A DNA stretch of 64,000 nucleotides from contig JAKJHU010000047.1 of NCBI GenBank assembly GCA_022316685.1, forward strand, positions 124,001 through 188,000, written 5' to 3'. A program made the position numbers and the translations under genes. The stretch's first letter is position 1; the number at the start of each line of letters is the position of its first letter. The notes below the pieces were generated by a model. The model was not told the origin of the DNA. It saw nothing but the letters and a program-made list of their open reading frames with translations, and did not search any database. Below are positions 52,526 through 63,000 of this stretch, piece after piece. The DNA is from Progne subis subis. Its lineage: Eukaryota; Chordata; Aves; Passeriformes; Hirundinidae.

Positions 52526-52874
52526 CTTTGCAAAAGAAGAGAAAACTGGTAATACAGATTACAAACATTCACTTCAATCTGTACCACCTCTTTCATTTCT
52601 TCAGTGGATACAAGAAAAAAAAAAAAATTACCAGCTCACTCTACTTGTGAGGAAAATAACTGAAGATGAACAAAATATAACAACTCCTCCTATCCCTCTG
52701 TGTGTCTGGATATTACAGCAATAATACTGCTTTCTCTTTTGTAATCACCAAATATAAGCAGCTTAAGCGTCTTTAAATGGGGTGAGACTGGTGAAAAAAG
52801 CAGTGAAATAATATCCACTGCTCAAGCCCATGACACACTTTTCCAAAAGACAAAAAGAAAACACAGTAAAACCC

Positions 52875-52893
52875 TTTTTTTTTTTTTTTTTTT
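52875..52893 (+). repeat. Poly-T run of 19
   Basis: A homopolymer in the intron upstream of the 52453-52525 exon. On the gene strand it is poly-A and is not part of that exon's pyrimidine tract. Confidence 0.95.
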
Positions 52894-53280
52894 GCCAAGT
52901 AAGACTGTGAAATCAAACACTGAGAAGACAAGCGCCCGGTGCCAGATGTAAGTAACAAGTTTACACTCCCATTGCTTGGTTTCATTAAGCCTCCTAGCTC
53001 TGTATCCCAACAGGCAGCTGGGGTAATCGTGCCATCAGTCAGAATTAATCAGAATTAAATGCTCTCTGCAGCCCAGGCAGACAGGAGATGCCCTGTGCAG
53101 GGCTGGCAGAAGGGCAGTGCAGGCTCTTCAGGGCTCCCAAACCTGGTGGAGCCCTGGAGGCTGAAAATTCCAGGCTTTCTGTGCTGACAGACAAGCACTG
53201 CATTTGACCTGAGGCCATGGAACAGGCTCCCAAAATTGAGTGACAGCACTGGGGTTGTAATAGAATTGTGTGATCTCACA

Positions 53281-53651
53281 GGGTGAAAAACTTAGAATTT
53301 AAGATTTTAGTATAGAGTAATACATATGGGGCAATATGGAGGATTTAGGGCATAGGCTGAATCCTTCTTCTTTGTTTTGGGTGGTTTTTTCTAACTGTGT
53401 CTGCACTGAGGGCCTTGGATGGTCAATTATTGGGTGAAAAATAATATAGGTGTCATAGGTGTCATCTCATTATTGGATAATTTATCTTTAAGTAACTTTG
53501 GAAAGGGTCAGAGACAGCTCCATTTTCTACCTTGCTAGTTGGAGCTCACGACGCTGTGCTAGAGATAAGAACTAAACACCGTGTCTGAACACAAAACTGC
53601 GACTCTGTGTGTTAATCCTGGCTCTAACATGAAGAAAAGAAAATAAAAACC
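53281..53651 (+). repeat. Dispersed LTR-type repeat, family C, copy 2
   Basis: This is the opposite-strand partner of 25671-26053, about 27 kb away. It may begin at TGTGATCTCACAG (53269). CTCTAACA at 53629 is one possible LTR end, but homology with the other copy continues to about 53651 through AAAATAAAAACC, so the true end is uncertain. It carries a short local duplication of TAGGTGTCA (about 53445-53465). No matching target duplication was found. Confidence 0.75.
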
Positions 53652-55664
53652 AACACAAACCAAATCAGGCACAACAGCGGGGAAGAAGCACGGCAAAGGT
53701 GCAGTGCCCAGCCACTGCAGAGTCCCTGCCCTGCCAGGATACCCCGATGGAAGAAGCAGATGATGCCCAGTGTGTCCCTGCACACCTGGGCCCTGAAGAA
53801 CCCCAGGCACTTCAGACAGTCCAGAAAATGCTGGAACTTGTGTTTGTTCTTTTAAGCTGAGGACAAAGCATTTGCTGCATCTTTTGACTGGGCAATGTAC
53901 TGAAGTGCACAGGAGCCACTGGATTTAATAATGTCATGGCCACTAAGGGAGAGGAGCAAGGGAAATCAAGGGAACTCTGGTGCTGATATTTGCACTTCCC
54001 CTGACTGCTAATCAGATGTTGTGACACGGCTCTATCTCCTCACAGACACCTTTTTAATCTGAAAATAAATTTATCATGGCAGCAGTTATTATCTAATTAA
54101 ATTACTGATTTGCCAGACTGTGCTTCAATTTTCAGTTAAATTGCAGTAGAGTGAATTTTGCAGACCAAGGACAGCTCACAGGCACTCACACTCCGCCCAT
54201 GAACAGAGGCCTCAGATAGTCCTTAAAGCCTGGCAAGGCAAGTAACATTTACATGCTCATCTGTTCAAAGAGCAGAATGTAATCAGCAAGCACAGTTTCC
54301 TGCTTGCTGCCTCATGATCAAATATTAACTGAAAATATTAACAGAGATAATCAGATCACCCTGTCTTTCTTGCAGAAGTAGATACATTTATTAACCTTCC
54401 CACCTATGAGAGTAATGAAACTGTAAGTAATAAGAAGCAATAATGTCACTGGAAGTGGAACATCCTGAAAGCCATTTTACATACTTGTCATCAGTGAGAA
54501 ATTAGAAGGTGAGGCATAAAAACACACTTCAGCACTCAAGCCTCTGCAGAGAAAAGCTCAGACAAGAGTAAAAGGAAACTACAAAGTTCCACCAGACCAT
54601 ATTGTCTAGCTAGCAAGACACCATCCAGAGAGAAGTGATTTTTTTCTTCAGCTTTTTCCTTTTTTTTTCCTTTAGGTGCATCTTCAAATGTGTTTGTTGC
54701 ATCAGAGTCACACTACTCATTTGTCTTTTGGAAAGATTTGCATCTAGACATAGCCTGAAGAGGAAACACAACTATTTTATGTGTCTTAATTTCTGGCTAC
54801 ACAAAAGCATATTACTATGTAATAACATATGAATATGAACTTCAGTTCACTAACAGAGATGGTTTCTAGCTCTATAAACCACCTAAAAATGAATTATTAT
54901 GATCAAACACAGAAGTAAACTTTCCGAAGGCAGAAATTTTGCTGATGTATTTTTTTAATAGAAAGACTTCATTGTAGGAAAACACTTATTACAGCCATAA
55001 TTACTGAAAGGAATATGAAAAAACTGATTATTCCTGCTTCAGCATTAGGTCTAGGCTGCCAAGAGCTTGGATTTGTCTTTAACAGTGTGATTCCAGTGGT
55101 CAAAATCTTTCCAGTGTTTCCCTTCCCTAGCAGACATCACCTTTATGTTATCAATAAAAACATTTGGCTAATGACAATCAAAGCTTCAGCTCAGCATCAG
55201 GACTTGCTAGCTCGAAGAGCCTTCATCTGGCGCAGGCAGATTACCAGCTACAAGATAAAATTCACGTCCGCAGCACTAAATTTTGAGCCCATCCCATGAG
55301 AACACGATGCAAAATAAACCCAGTTTATTGCACTTGTCAGACTATCTACTAAATAGAACAGTCCTCCCACATTCTGTGAAAAGGCTCATCTACTTCCATG
55401 AGCTCTCCACTTGTACATTTTTATTTCCTCCACTGCCTTTCATCCTCTCTAAAACCTCCTTGTCCCACAGAGCTCACGTGATCCACGCAGCTGGGCAAGC
55501 TGCACTGGCCAGGGCTGGGAAAGGCTCTGCACGGCAGCACCAGCAGATTCCAGTGCCTGAAACCCCTGTGCCCTGGCAAAGCCGTGCCAAGAGCCCAGGT
55601 TTGCCCCCCACTCAGGGCAGCCAGGGCAGGCACCTGCACACAGCACTGCACCGAGTTCCACCTT

Positions 55665-56319
55665 TCTCTTGGGTTCGGTGCAAGATGTATTCGATTCCCA
55701 TCTGCTGAAACCGGTTCAAGAGGCGTTTTTCTTTATCCTCTCCCCAGGTGGAGGGGATAAAACCTGAGATTGGGAACGCCAGCACAGCCTGTGTGCACTG
55801 CATTCCCAGAGGAACACCGGAGCCATCTCACCACCACTAGACCATGTCTGTTCCAACAGAACCGCATCTGTCACAGCAGGAGGACTTGATTGCACTGCTC
55901 CCAACACCCTGACCAACAGCGTGTCAGGTCCTCAGGTCCTGTTCTGACCCTGTCAGTGGTTTGTAGTGGTTTTGCTTTTTTGGTTTTTGGGGTTTTTTTG
56001 GGTTTTCTGGTTGTTGCTTTTTGTTGTTGTTGTTTTTTGTTTGTTTGTGTTTGTTTTGTGTTTTTTGTTTTGTGGCTTTTTTTTGTTATTTTTTAGTGGG
56101 GTTTTTGGGGTTTTTTTTGTTTGTTTTGGGTTGTTTTTGTTTTTTTACTACTACATTTTTAATATTCCTAGTAAACTGTTATTGCTATTCCCAAATCTTT
56201 GCCTGAAAGCCCCTTAATTTCAGAATTATAATAATTCAGAGGGAGGGGGTTTATATTCTCTATTCCAAGGGGAGCTCCAGCTTTTCCCTGGCAGACACCT
56301 GTCTTTCCAAACCAAGACA
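55665..56319 (-). mobile_element. Solo LTR, family A, copy 1, with 5-base target duplication
   Basis: Read on the minus strand the element begins TGTCTTGGTTTGG and ends CCCAAGAGA, giving near-perfect short terminal inverted repeats; the expected terminal CA has become GA. The plus-strand flanks are ACCTT at 55660-55664 and 56320-56324. The body aligns by eye with 16634-17232 over most of its length. A T/G-rich tract at about 55965-56155 is greatly expanded relative to that copy. The AATAAA signal seen in the other copy is GATAAA here (minus strand of 55732-55737). I associate this LTR type with passerine genomes. Confidence 0.85.
56040..56158 (+). repeat. T/G-rich low-complexity tract within LTR family A copy 1
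   Basis: Almost only T and G, with repeated TTTGTTTG, GGGTTTTTTTTG and TTGTTTTTG units. The corresponding part of the 16.6-17.2 kb copy is only a short T-rich run, so this is an expansion inside the element. Confidence 0.85.
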
Positions 56320-56759
56320 ACCTTAGTCCATACAACTCCCAGTCCAAAGCTGTTACAGAGTCATATGACTATATAAATTATATACATGATACTGTGCAAT
56401 AAAAATACCAATATGCTTCTCAAGCACCTAATATACAATCCCCAGACACAAGCAGGATCGATAGAGCCTGCTCTGGTAGTTATGAAAACTACTGTCTTGC
56501 AACATAAATCACCTTCTCACCGAGGCATTAATAAGCTCATTTCTGCACCAGCTCTTTGGAGGGACCCTTAAGGGGACAGGTTCTCCTCAGCAACAAAACA
56601 AAATTTGCAGGTATTTTTGATCCTGACAGCAATCAGATCCATCCTAGAGAGTGTTCCATAGATAAACTGGCATCAATCTTTTTCTCCCTTCAGTTGCATT
56701 TTCTTAAGATTCCTAATGTGGTGATGATGATGATGGTGTTCCTTAGCCCTGAAACAAAC

Positions 56760-57235
56760 CCTGAGTTTGTGTGCCTGTCCTGGCTCTATCTGCCACATGG
56801 TTATCTTTTGCAGTAGCCAGGAGAGAGCATGGCTGGGACATGGTGATTATTCTACAGCACTCACACCACTGTAGGAGATAGGGAAAGGACTCTCTTCCAC
56901 GGAGGAGGAGTTCCTCATGGTCAAGAAAATGTGGAGGAGTGAGCCATCTGGTACCATCCATTAGCAGGAATGTGTAAATCATTTCTTTCACTCTATCTTT
57001 TGTTCATAACATTGTTGCTGTTACTGTTCATTTTCTTATCGCATCGCTCTTTCCAGTAAATTGTTCTTATCTACACTCTTCATCTTCACCTTTCATGCCT
57101 CTAACTCTGAACTCCATTCCACCACAGTGAGAAGGGGGAAGGAGAGGAGGAGTGAGGGGAGGCAAAAGTGCAATTTGACAGAGTTTTGGTGGGGAGACAC
57201 TGAACTGGGGGGAGTACCATTCGTAAACCACGACA
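56760..57235 (+). mobile_element. LTR, family B, copy 2 (ERVL-like)
   Basis: This is the second copy of the family at 41475-41886, in the same orientation. It ends GTAAACCACGACA, which has the expected terminal CA. The variant signal AGTAAA (57055-57060) sits in TTCCAGTAAATTG. The 5' end is uncertain because the first bases are diverged. No target duplication was seen, so an edge may be lost or it may be part of a larger rearranged element. Confidence 0.68.
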
Positions 57236-57379
57236 GCTTTAATTTATCAACCACTTTTGTCCCACTGAGATCTTACACTTTCCAGCCATATAGATATATA
57301 AATATACACAATCACAGGTATCATTTCCATGGTCAATGGCCAGCCCCCCAGATGTCTGTTGAGTTCATTTAGCCCATGA

Positions 57380-58080
57380 CTGTGGGTTCTACCCATCCTA
57401 GACGTCTCCCAGGACAGCAGGGCTGCTGTGCTGCTGGCAGGAGCTCACCCTGGGTGTGTCTGGAGCAGTGCACTCTCACTGTCCATGGCAGTGATCACAC
57501 ACAGTGACAGTGCCAGGCAGCAACCAAAATCATAAATGCAGTCCTACAGCACAGACTGTTCTTATCCACAAATCAAATCCCCCCGAGGCACACATCCTGT
57601 TACCCTGTCTCTCTGCATTACCCACCAAGTGGACCCCAGGTCCTGAGCAGAAACAACTCCGTGGAGGAATTTGCTTGAGCTGCTCCTCTCTGGAGTAGCC
57701 AACAGCATTCTTGTTGCCAATACAGTCCCTTTATCAGAGTCATGTAGTTGCTCAGGAGTGAACTCCCAAAACACTGGAGCAGAGAATTTCTCTCAATACC
57801 AGCAGAATTTCTCTAAATACCAGCCCATTTTCTCCCACGTTCCATGACACTCATGATTATTCTCCCTCAGGTCAGGTCTCTGAAGGACCCTCCCAGAAAT
57901 CTCTGTCCTGACTCTAAACATCGTACTGTAGACCATACTGAGAACATAGCAGACACAGCAACAGGAACGTGCTTTCCTTAACATCCAAACAAAACCCAAA
58001 ATTCTCAAAAGCTGTTTTAACAGGCCTGAAGGAGGAAAAGGGGGTGAAAAGCTGTGGAAAATCAGCCCTCCCCCCACTTT
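57380..58080. mobile_element. Possible degraded retroelement internal sequence
   Basis: This GC-richer stretch follows the family B LTR and reads like sequence I have seen repeated in passerine genomes, but I can show no conserved retroviral motif. The minus strand has two moderate frames (57562-57774 and 57793-58077), neither with a recognisable gag, pol or env feature. The direct TCTCTCAATACCAGCAG/TCTCTAAATACCAGCCC repeat at 57790-57825 suggests local slippage. The call is tentative. Confidence 0.3.
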
Positions 58081-59913
58081 AACCCACAGCCTAGATATGA
58101 TCAGTTATGTACCCCACCAAAGAACCCGAGGTAAGGGCAGGAGAACAGCACCGAACACACATCCAAAATCACCCTCATTGCCCTTGATGTTATCAAGTCA
58201 TAAGCAGCTATCACACAGACCAGAACAAAGTAATCCTGATCCCTCTCCCTGCACTGAAAAAGACCATAGTGAGGGTCACATTAGGGAACAGACACAGGGT
58301 TAGGCACCACACCCACCGGAACAGGCCAGGCAAGGCTGTGGGCAGTGCTCCACACCCAATACCACAGATGATGAAAGCAAACAATTATCAACCCTCTCTG
58401 GCTCTGTTGTTATTGCCACCCCTGGTGCCACACACTGGGCCACCAGTTACGGCTGTCCTGGATGAGGAATGTACGCTCCAATCCAGCATCAGCCCCAACG
58501 AGTCTCCCCCAAAGCCCAGGCTGTTCTCTTGCCATCCCCCTACCACTTCCCCTCCCCCTGGGGCAGGATGGAGGCACAAAAGGTGAAGATCACAGGTACA
58601 GACAGGCACAATTTACTGGAAAGATCACTGAGAAAAGCAAATGAACAGTAACAATATCAATAACCAAAGGTTTAAGAAAAAAACATTATTCACGCGACAA
58701 GCTTGCTTTTCCTTACACACATTTTCATGGCTCCAACACACATACCAAAATGCTAATTCTTTTTTAATGCTCTTATTTCCCTGCAGATCTCTGTTTACAT
58801 TAAGGAAAATATATCTACTTTTTTATATGCTAAAACAGTGAAACAAATTGCTCCAAAAAAGAAAGGGAAATCCTGCTGAGCATATAAATATACGGAAAGA
58901 GATGTGTATTCTTTACAAACTGGCAAAATCCCAAGTTTTTGCAATGAGCAACGTAAAAAAAGTAAGACTTCTGAAATTCTCAAGCAGGATTAAAAAAACC
59001 ACAACCAATTATATTCCTGCCCTGAAGAAAGTTAGTAAAATATTCAAGCACACATAAAGCAAAGTAAGATTCCTGTCGGCTTTCATTATGATCAATAAAA
59101 ATTGTCAGCTCATTAGCATATCATTAGCTACCCTGCTGTTTCCAAAGTGTTAACACGTAGAAATATTAATTTACAAACATAAATATCCCAGAGTTCTCAA
59201 GCTCTGACTGTCTGCATAAAATAAGAATTTAAGATGGGCGACTCCAATATAACTTCTTCCTTTTCCTCTGTAGCTATAAACATATGTTTACCATCTGTGG
59301 AATAGTGGGAGGCAGCTGAGGTAAAAAACCAACAGCTGCAGAACAAAATAATACTATCAATTTCACTTCACAGTGACAGCTCAGCTACTGGAGGATGAAA
59401 TGCACCGTAGGTTCAGATCAACCCTCAGACTATCTTTTCGGTCAGAAGTTGGCTTTTACCTCCGTTTCACAATTAAAATTGCCAGCTACTATGCTGAAGT
59501 AAGCTCAGCATAATTGTCCTAGCTTGTTGGGAATCTGGGGACTTTGAGAAGACATCCTCCGAAAAGAAGCACCGTGTAAAATCGTCTCAGGAAGTGACAG
59601 CTTCACACGGAAAGCGGGTGGGTGGTAAATCACCTTGGCAACAAATCCGTGCCCAGATTGAGGATGGGCAGATTGGCCTATTGCTGCTCGGCGGTCTCCT
59701 TCCACAGATAAACACTCAAATTGCGCCTTGTTAGCCAAAACTGGAATAAACATCAGAAACTTCTACCTTGTAAACAAGCTGTTTACTAACTGTCCGCAGC
59801 TCCTACCAAATTCCACGCATATCGTATTTCACGAGTCTAAGACAAGCGATTGGAAATATCTTGTTGGCTATTTATTGCTTTCCTTCCTCATGTTCCATCT
59901 CATGTCTGCTTAC

Positions 59914-60010
59914 CTTAAAGAAACCGTGTTTCCTGTTTCTCTGTCCCAGCCATAAATTGCTTTCAGGCGTCAAATCCGTTTCTGGGGGATCAATGACACG
60001 TTCATAAATC
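59914..60010 (-). CDS. NELL1: NELL1 internal exon: C-terminal part of laminin-G/TSP-N domain
   Basis: This is the most upstream NELL1 exon in the window. NELL1 is a secreted, multimeric glycoprotein with a thrombospondin-N/laminin-G-like head, coiled coil, VWC and EGF modules, linked to osteogenic signalling. The 97 bases read one base (finishing a codon split 2+1) plus 32 codons, including IYERVIDPPETD and NLWLGQRNRKHGFFK. These match the end of the NELL1 LamG domain, as I recall the human protein. The acceptor is CTGCAG just above 60010 and the donor is GTAAGC just below 59914. The exon ends in phase 0, which fits the exon at 52525. The previous exon, expected to end in a split Arg codon after a VDCN-like motif, was not found up to 64000. 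NELL2 fits less well across the full exon set. Confidence 0.93.
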
Positions 60011-63000
60011 CTGCAGAGGGAAGGCAGTGCATTTACTTGAATTTTCTCTTTCCTCTGAAAACTTCCTTGACAAAATCAGGTAACAATAAAAGATAGAAAA
60101 CAGAACTAAAAATAAAGCCCCTAAAAATTTTCCATTAAACACAGTATTTATCACTGACCAAGAAAGTATATTACAACTTTAAAATAATAATTTAAAAAAA
60201 AAAAACCAAATACATAAAGATTCCATAAAATTGAAACTCTCCTTGTGCAGCTGTGCAGCACTCAACTAAAGAAATACAATTCCATAATCCACCAGAGTAG
60301 GGAAAAAAATAAAATAGGATCATCTTAGTCTAGGGATGTCTTTCAAAATCTACCCTGGAGAAAAAGTGCAATCTAACACACACACAAGAGCCAACCAAAT
60401 CCAGCAACCCCTTGGGGCTTTCAGACTGGTGAGAATTTTGAACAGACTTCACAAAAGAACTAGATGCCACTCTACTCCTCTTTTTTTTGCATTTTTTTTC
60501 CCCCTCTACATTTGTGTCATTCATCCTTGCACATGCACACTTCTCCCCTTGTTACTGGATCTCCTCAGGCTGGGTGCTCACGTGTGGTGCCTCTACTGCA
60601 CATCCACCTTGTGTCTGGCACAGAATGGGACCCCTTCACATGTGCCTGGTACCTACCAGGGATAGCAAGTGACACGAGATCCGTAAGCAACCTCTGTGTG
60701 CTGCATAAACTTGCTATCTGCATACCAAATTTCCAAAAGTAACTCATGAAAAATTGCTGCAACCCGACTTTTAAATTAATAAGGTATTCGGAGCTCTAAA
60801 AAGGTTTTGCTTGCGGTTTTGTTTGTTTCTTTTCGGAAAAGCTGTAATGAAGTTTCCATAACAACTTTTCCAGGAACAAAGACCGCTATCATCGTCTCAG
60901 AACATGAAAAATTCAAGGCCAGAGTTACTGACCCTGGATTCTCATATTGCCATGTGACATCAGAGGGAGCCATGACCTTCCTGCTTCATAAGGATTGTGG
61001 AGGAGATGATGAAATCTATTTCTGTTACTGTCCAGTTTTCAGGGAGCATGCATGGCTGTGCAATCACAGCAGCGTGACAGCCAAGAGAAAGGACTCTGAG
61101 TCTGCCACAACCCCTAGCTCACCTAAAGAGGTGAAATTATCTGTGGCCAAATTATTTTTCTTTCTTTATAGCTATGGTTTTAAAACAAACACAAAAAAAT
61201 GAACACTAAAGTTAAACAGAAGCCGATCAAGTGAACTTGTCTTCAAAATTACACTCCACTTGTCTCTACCGGAGCCTCACTAAGTGAGATCAGCGATTCC
61301 TCACGTTGCAAGTTGCCATGGGTGTTGGGTTTGTATTGCAAGGGTTAGGCAGCAGGGTGGCTTCTGTGAGAAGCTTCTAGAAACATCCCCCATGTCCAGC
61401 AGAGCCAACCAGCTCCAGGAGGCATCTGGCACTGGCCAAGGCTGAGTCCTTCACTGATGGTGGCAGCACCTTTGAAATAACATATCTGAGAAGAGGGAAA
61501 AGTTACGAAGAGGGAAAAGAGGGAAATTGCTGAGCAACAGCAATTCCATCCAGGGAGAGGGTTGGGAAGACATGAGAGAAACAGCTCTGCAGACACCCAG
61601 GTCAGTGCAGAAGGAGGGGAGAAGATGCTCCAGCACAGGAGCAGATTCCACGGAGAGGCTGGTGTTCCCCATCGCCCATCCCCTCTGTGCCATCTGTGGG
61701 GACAAGGAAGAAGAAAAGGGTGGGTGGAAGGCATTTGGCTTTACTTCTCATTACCTTTCTCTGATTTAACAGTTAACAAATGAATTTCCTCAAGCTGTTT
61801 TGCCCTCAACTCTAACGGGTGAGTGATCTCTCCCTGCCCTTATCTAGATCCACAAGCTTTTCATTATCTGCTTTTCTCCCTCCTCCAGCTGAGGAAGGGA
61901 GTGATGGGAGTGGCTTTGCTGGGCACCTGGTGTCCAGCCAGGGTCAAATCCACCCTATCACACTATTGGAACATTAATTTGTTTGCAATGGCCTAGAATA
62001 ACATCCCAGTATTAAAGAACTTCTAGAAAGATCTATAAAGTTATGTCCAAGTACAGAATCCTATATCCCACCCACTCTTGCTTATCAAAAAAAGGATTTA
62101 ACTATTTGTCAAGATGAAATAGAAGCAATACATAAAACTAAAGGCTAACACTACTTTTTTTCCTTTTTTTTTTTTAAGAGACAAGAAAAATCTCAAACCT
62201 AAGAACAAAACAGTTATATGAAAATTACAGCTTAAGAATTTGAGTACAGGAGTCAGAAGACTTCTTGTAATACTCATAATTTCATTGCTAAAGTTTATTA
62301 TAATTATCATCAGCCCTAATTCATCACATTTCATGTGCATGACACATTCAGAGCTCAAGGAAATTTACTATTTAATTTGGTCTACCTATAAAATTACCAT
62401 GTCGAGCTCTTTTACCTGTCCAAACAGCAAAACAACACAAAATTCTTTTAAAGCAGGTTTTGAGACTTACAGGACTTTTGCATGCACCGTTTCCAACAAT
62501 AATTTAAAGTGTAAGTAGAGGCCTTCTGTCATACCTCATGCAAAAATGAACCACACAAAGGCGAAGCTGCAGCAAAATACTGAAGGAGAAACTAAGAATT
62601 GACACGGCCCTTGAGCATGAGCTCCTTGAGAGCATGTGCACTGAACTGCTCTATCATACTAGGAATTTTTCTTCGTATACGTATGTCCTGGGGTGACTGT
62701 GTTTCCCCAATCGTCTGTTGGGTGCAGGGGGGAGGGCAAGCGCGGTTTGTTTTTCCCCAGGAAAACTCTGCTCATCCGAGTGACCTTGAAGCGGGGGAGC
62801 TGGAACTCGGCGAGACTGAAGAAGCTCTGTTGTTTTTTCTCGGGCAGTTAGTTTAGTTTAGTGCTAGCATAGTGTTAGATGCTGTAGAATAGCTGAAGCT
62901 TTTTTGCTTTTTTTTGCTTTCTTCTTTTTTTCTTTTTTTTTCTTTCCTTTTTTCTTTTTTTTTTTTTTGCCCTCTCCTCGGAACTGTTCCAACCTCTCCG

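Larger units (their letters stand above)
52526..59913 (-). other. NELL1: NELL1 intron, rich in LTR retroelement remnants
   Basis: This 7.4 kb intron is the densest retroelement block of the window. LTR-type sequence lies at 53281-53651, 55665-56319 and about 56760-57235, and possible degraded element sequence at about 57380-58080. Two patches, 53045-53240 and 55480-55660, are GC-rich and unassigned. The 54050-55260 and 58600-59900 stretches are AT-rich with nothing recognised. Confidence 0.85.

Noticed and set aside
60776..61202. Overlapping frames on both strands (131 codons plus, 65 codons minus) beside the LamG exon
   Set aside because: Neither matches a family I know. The minus frame could not be joined to the NELL1 frame, and the plus frame ends in low-complexity Lys/Phe sequence.
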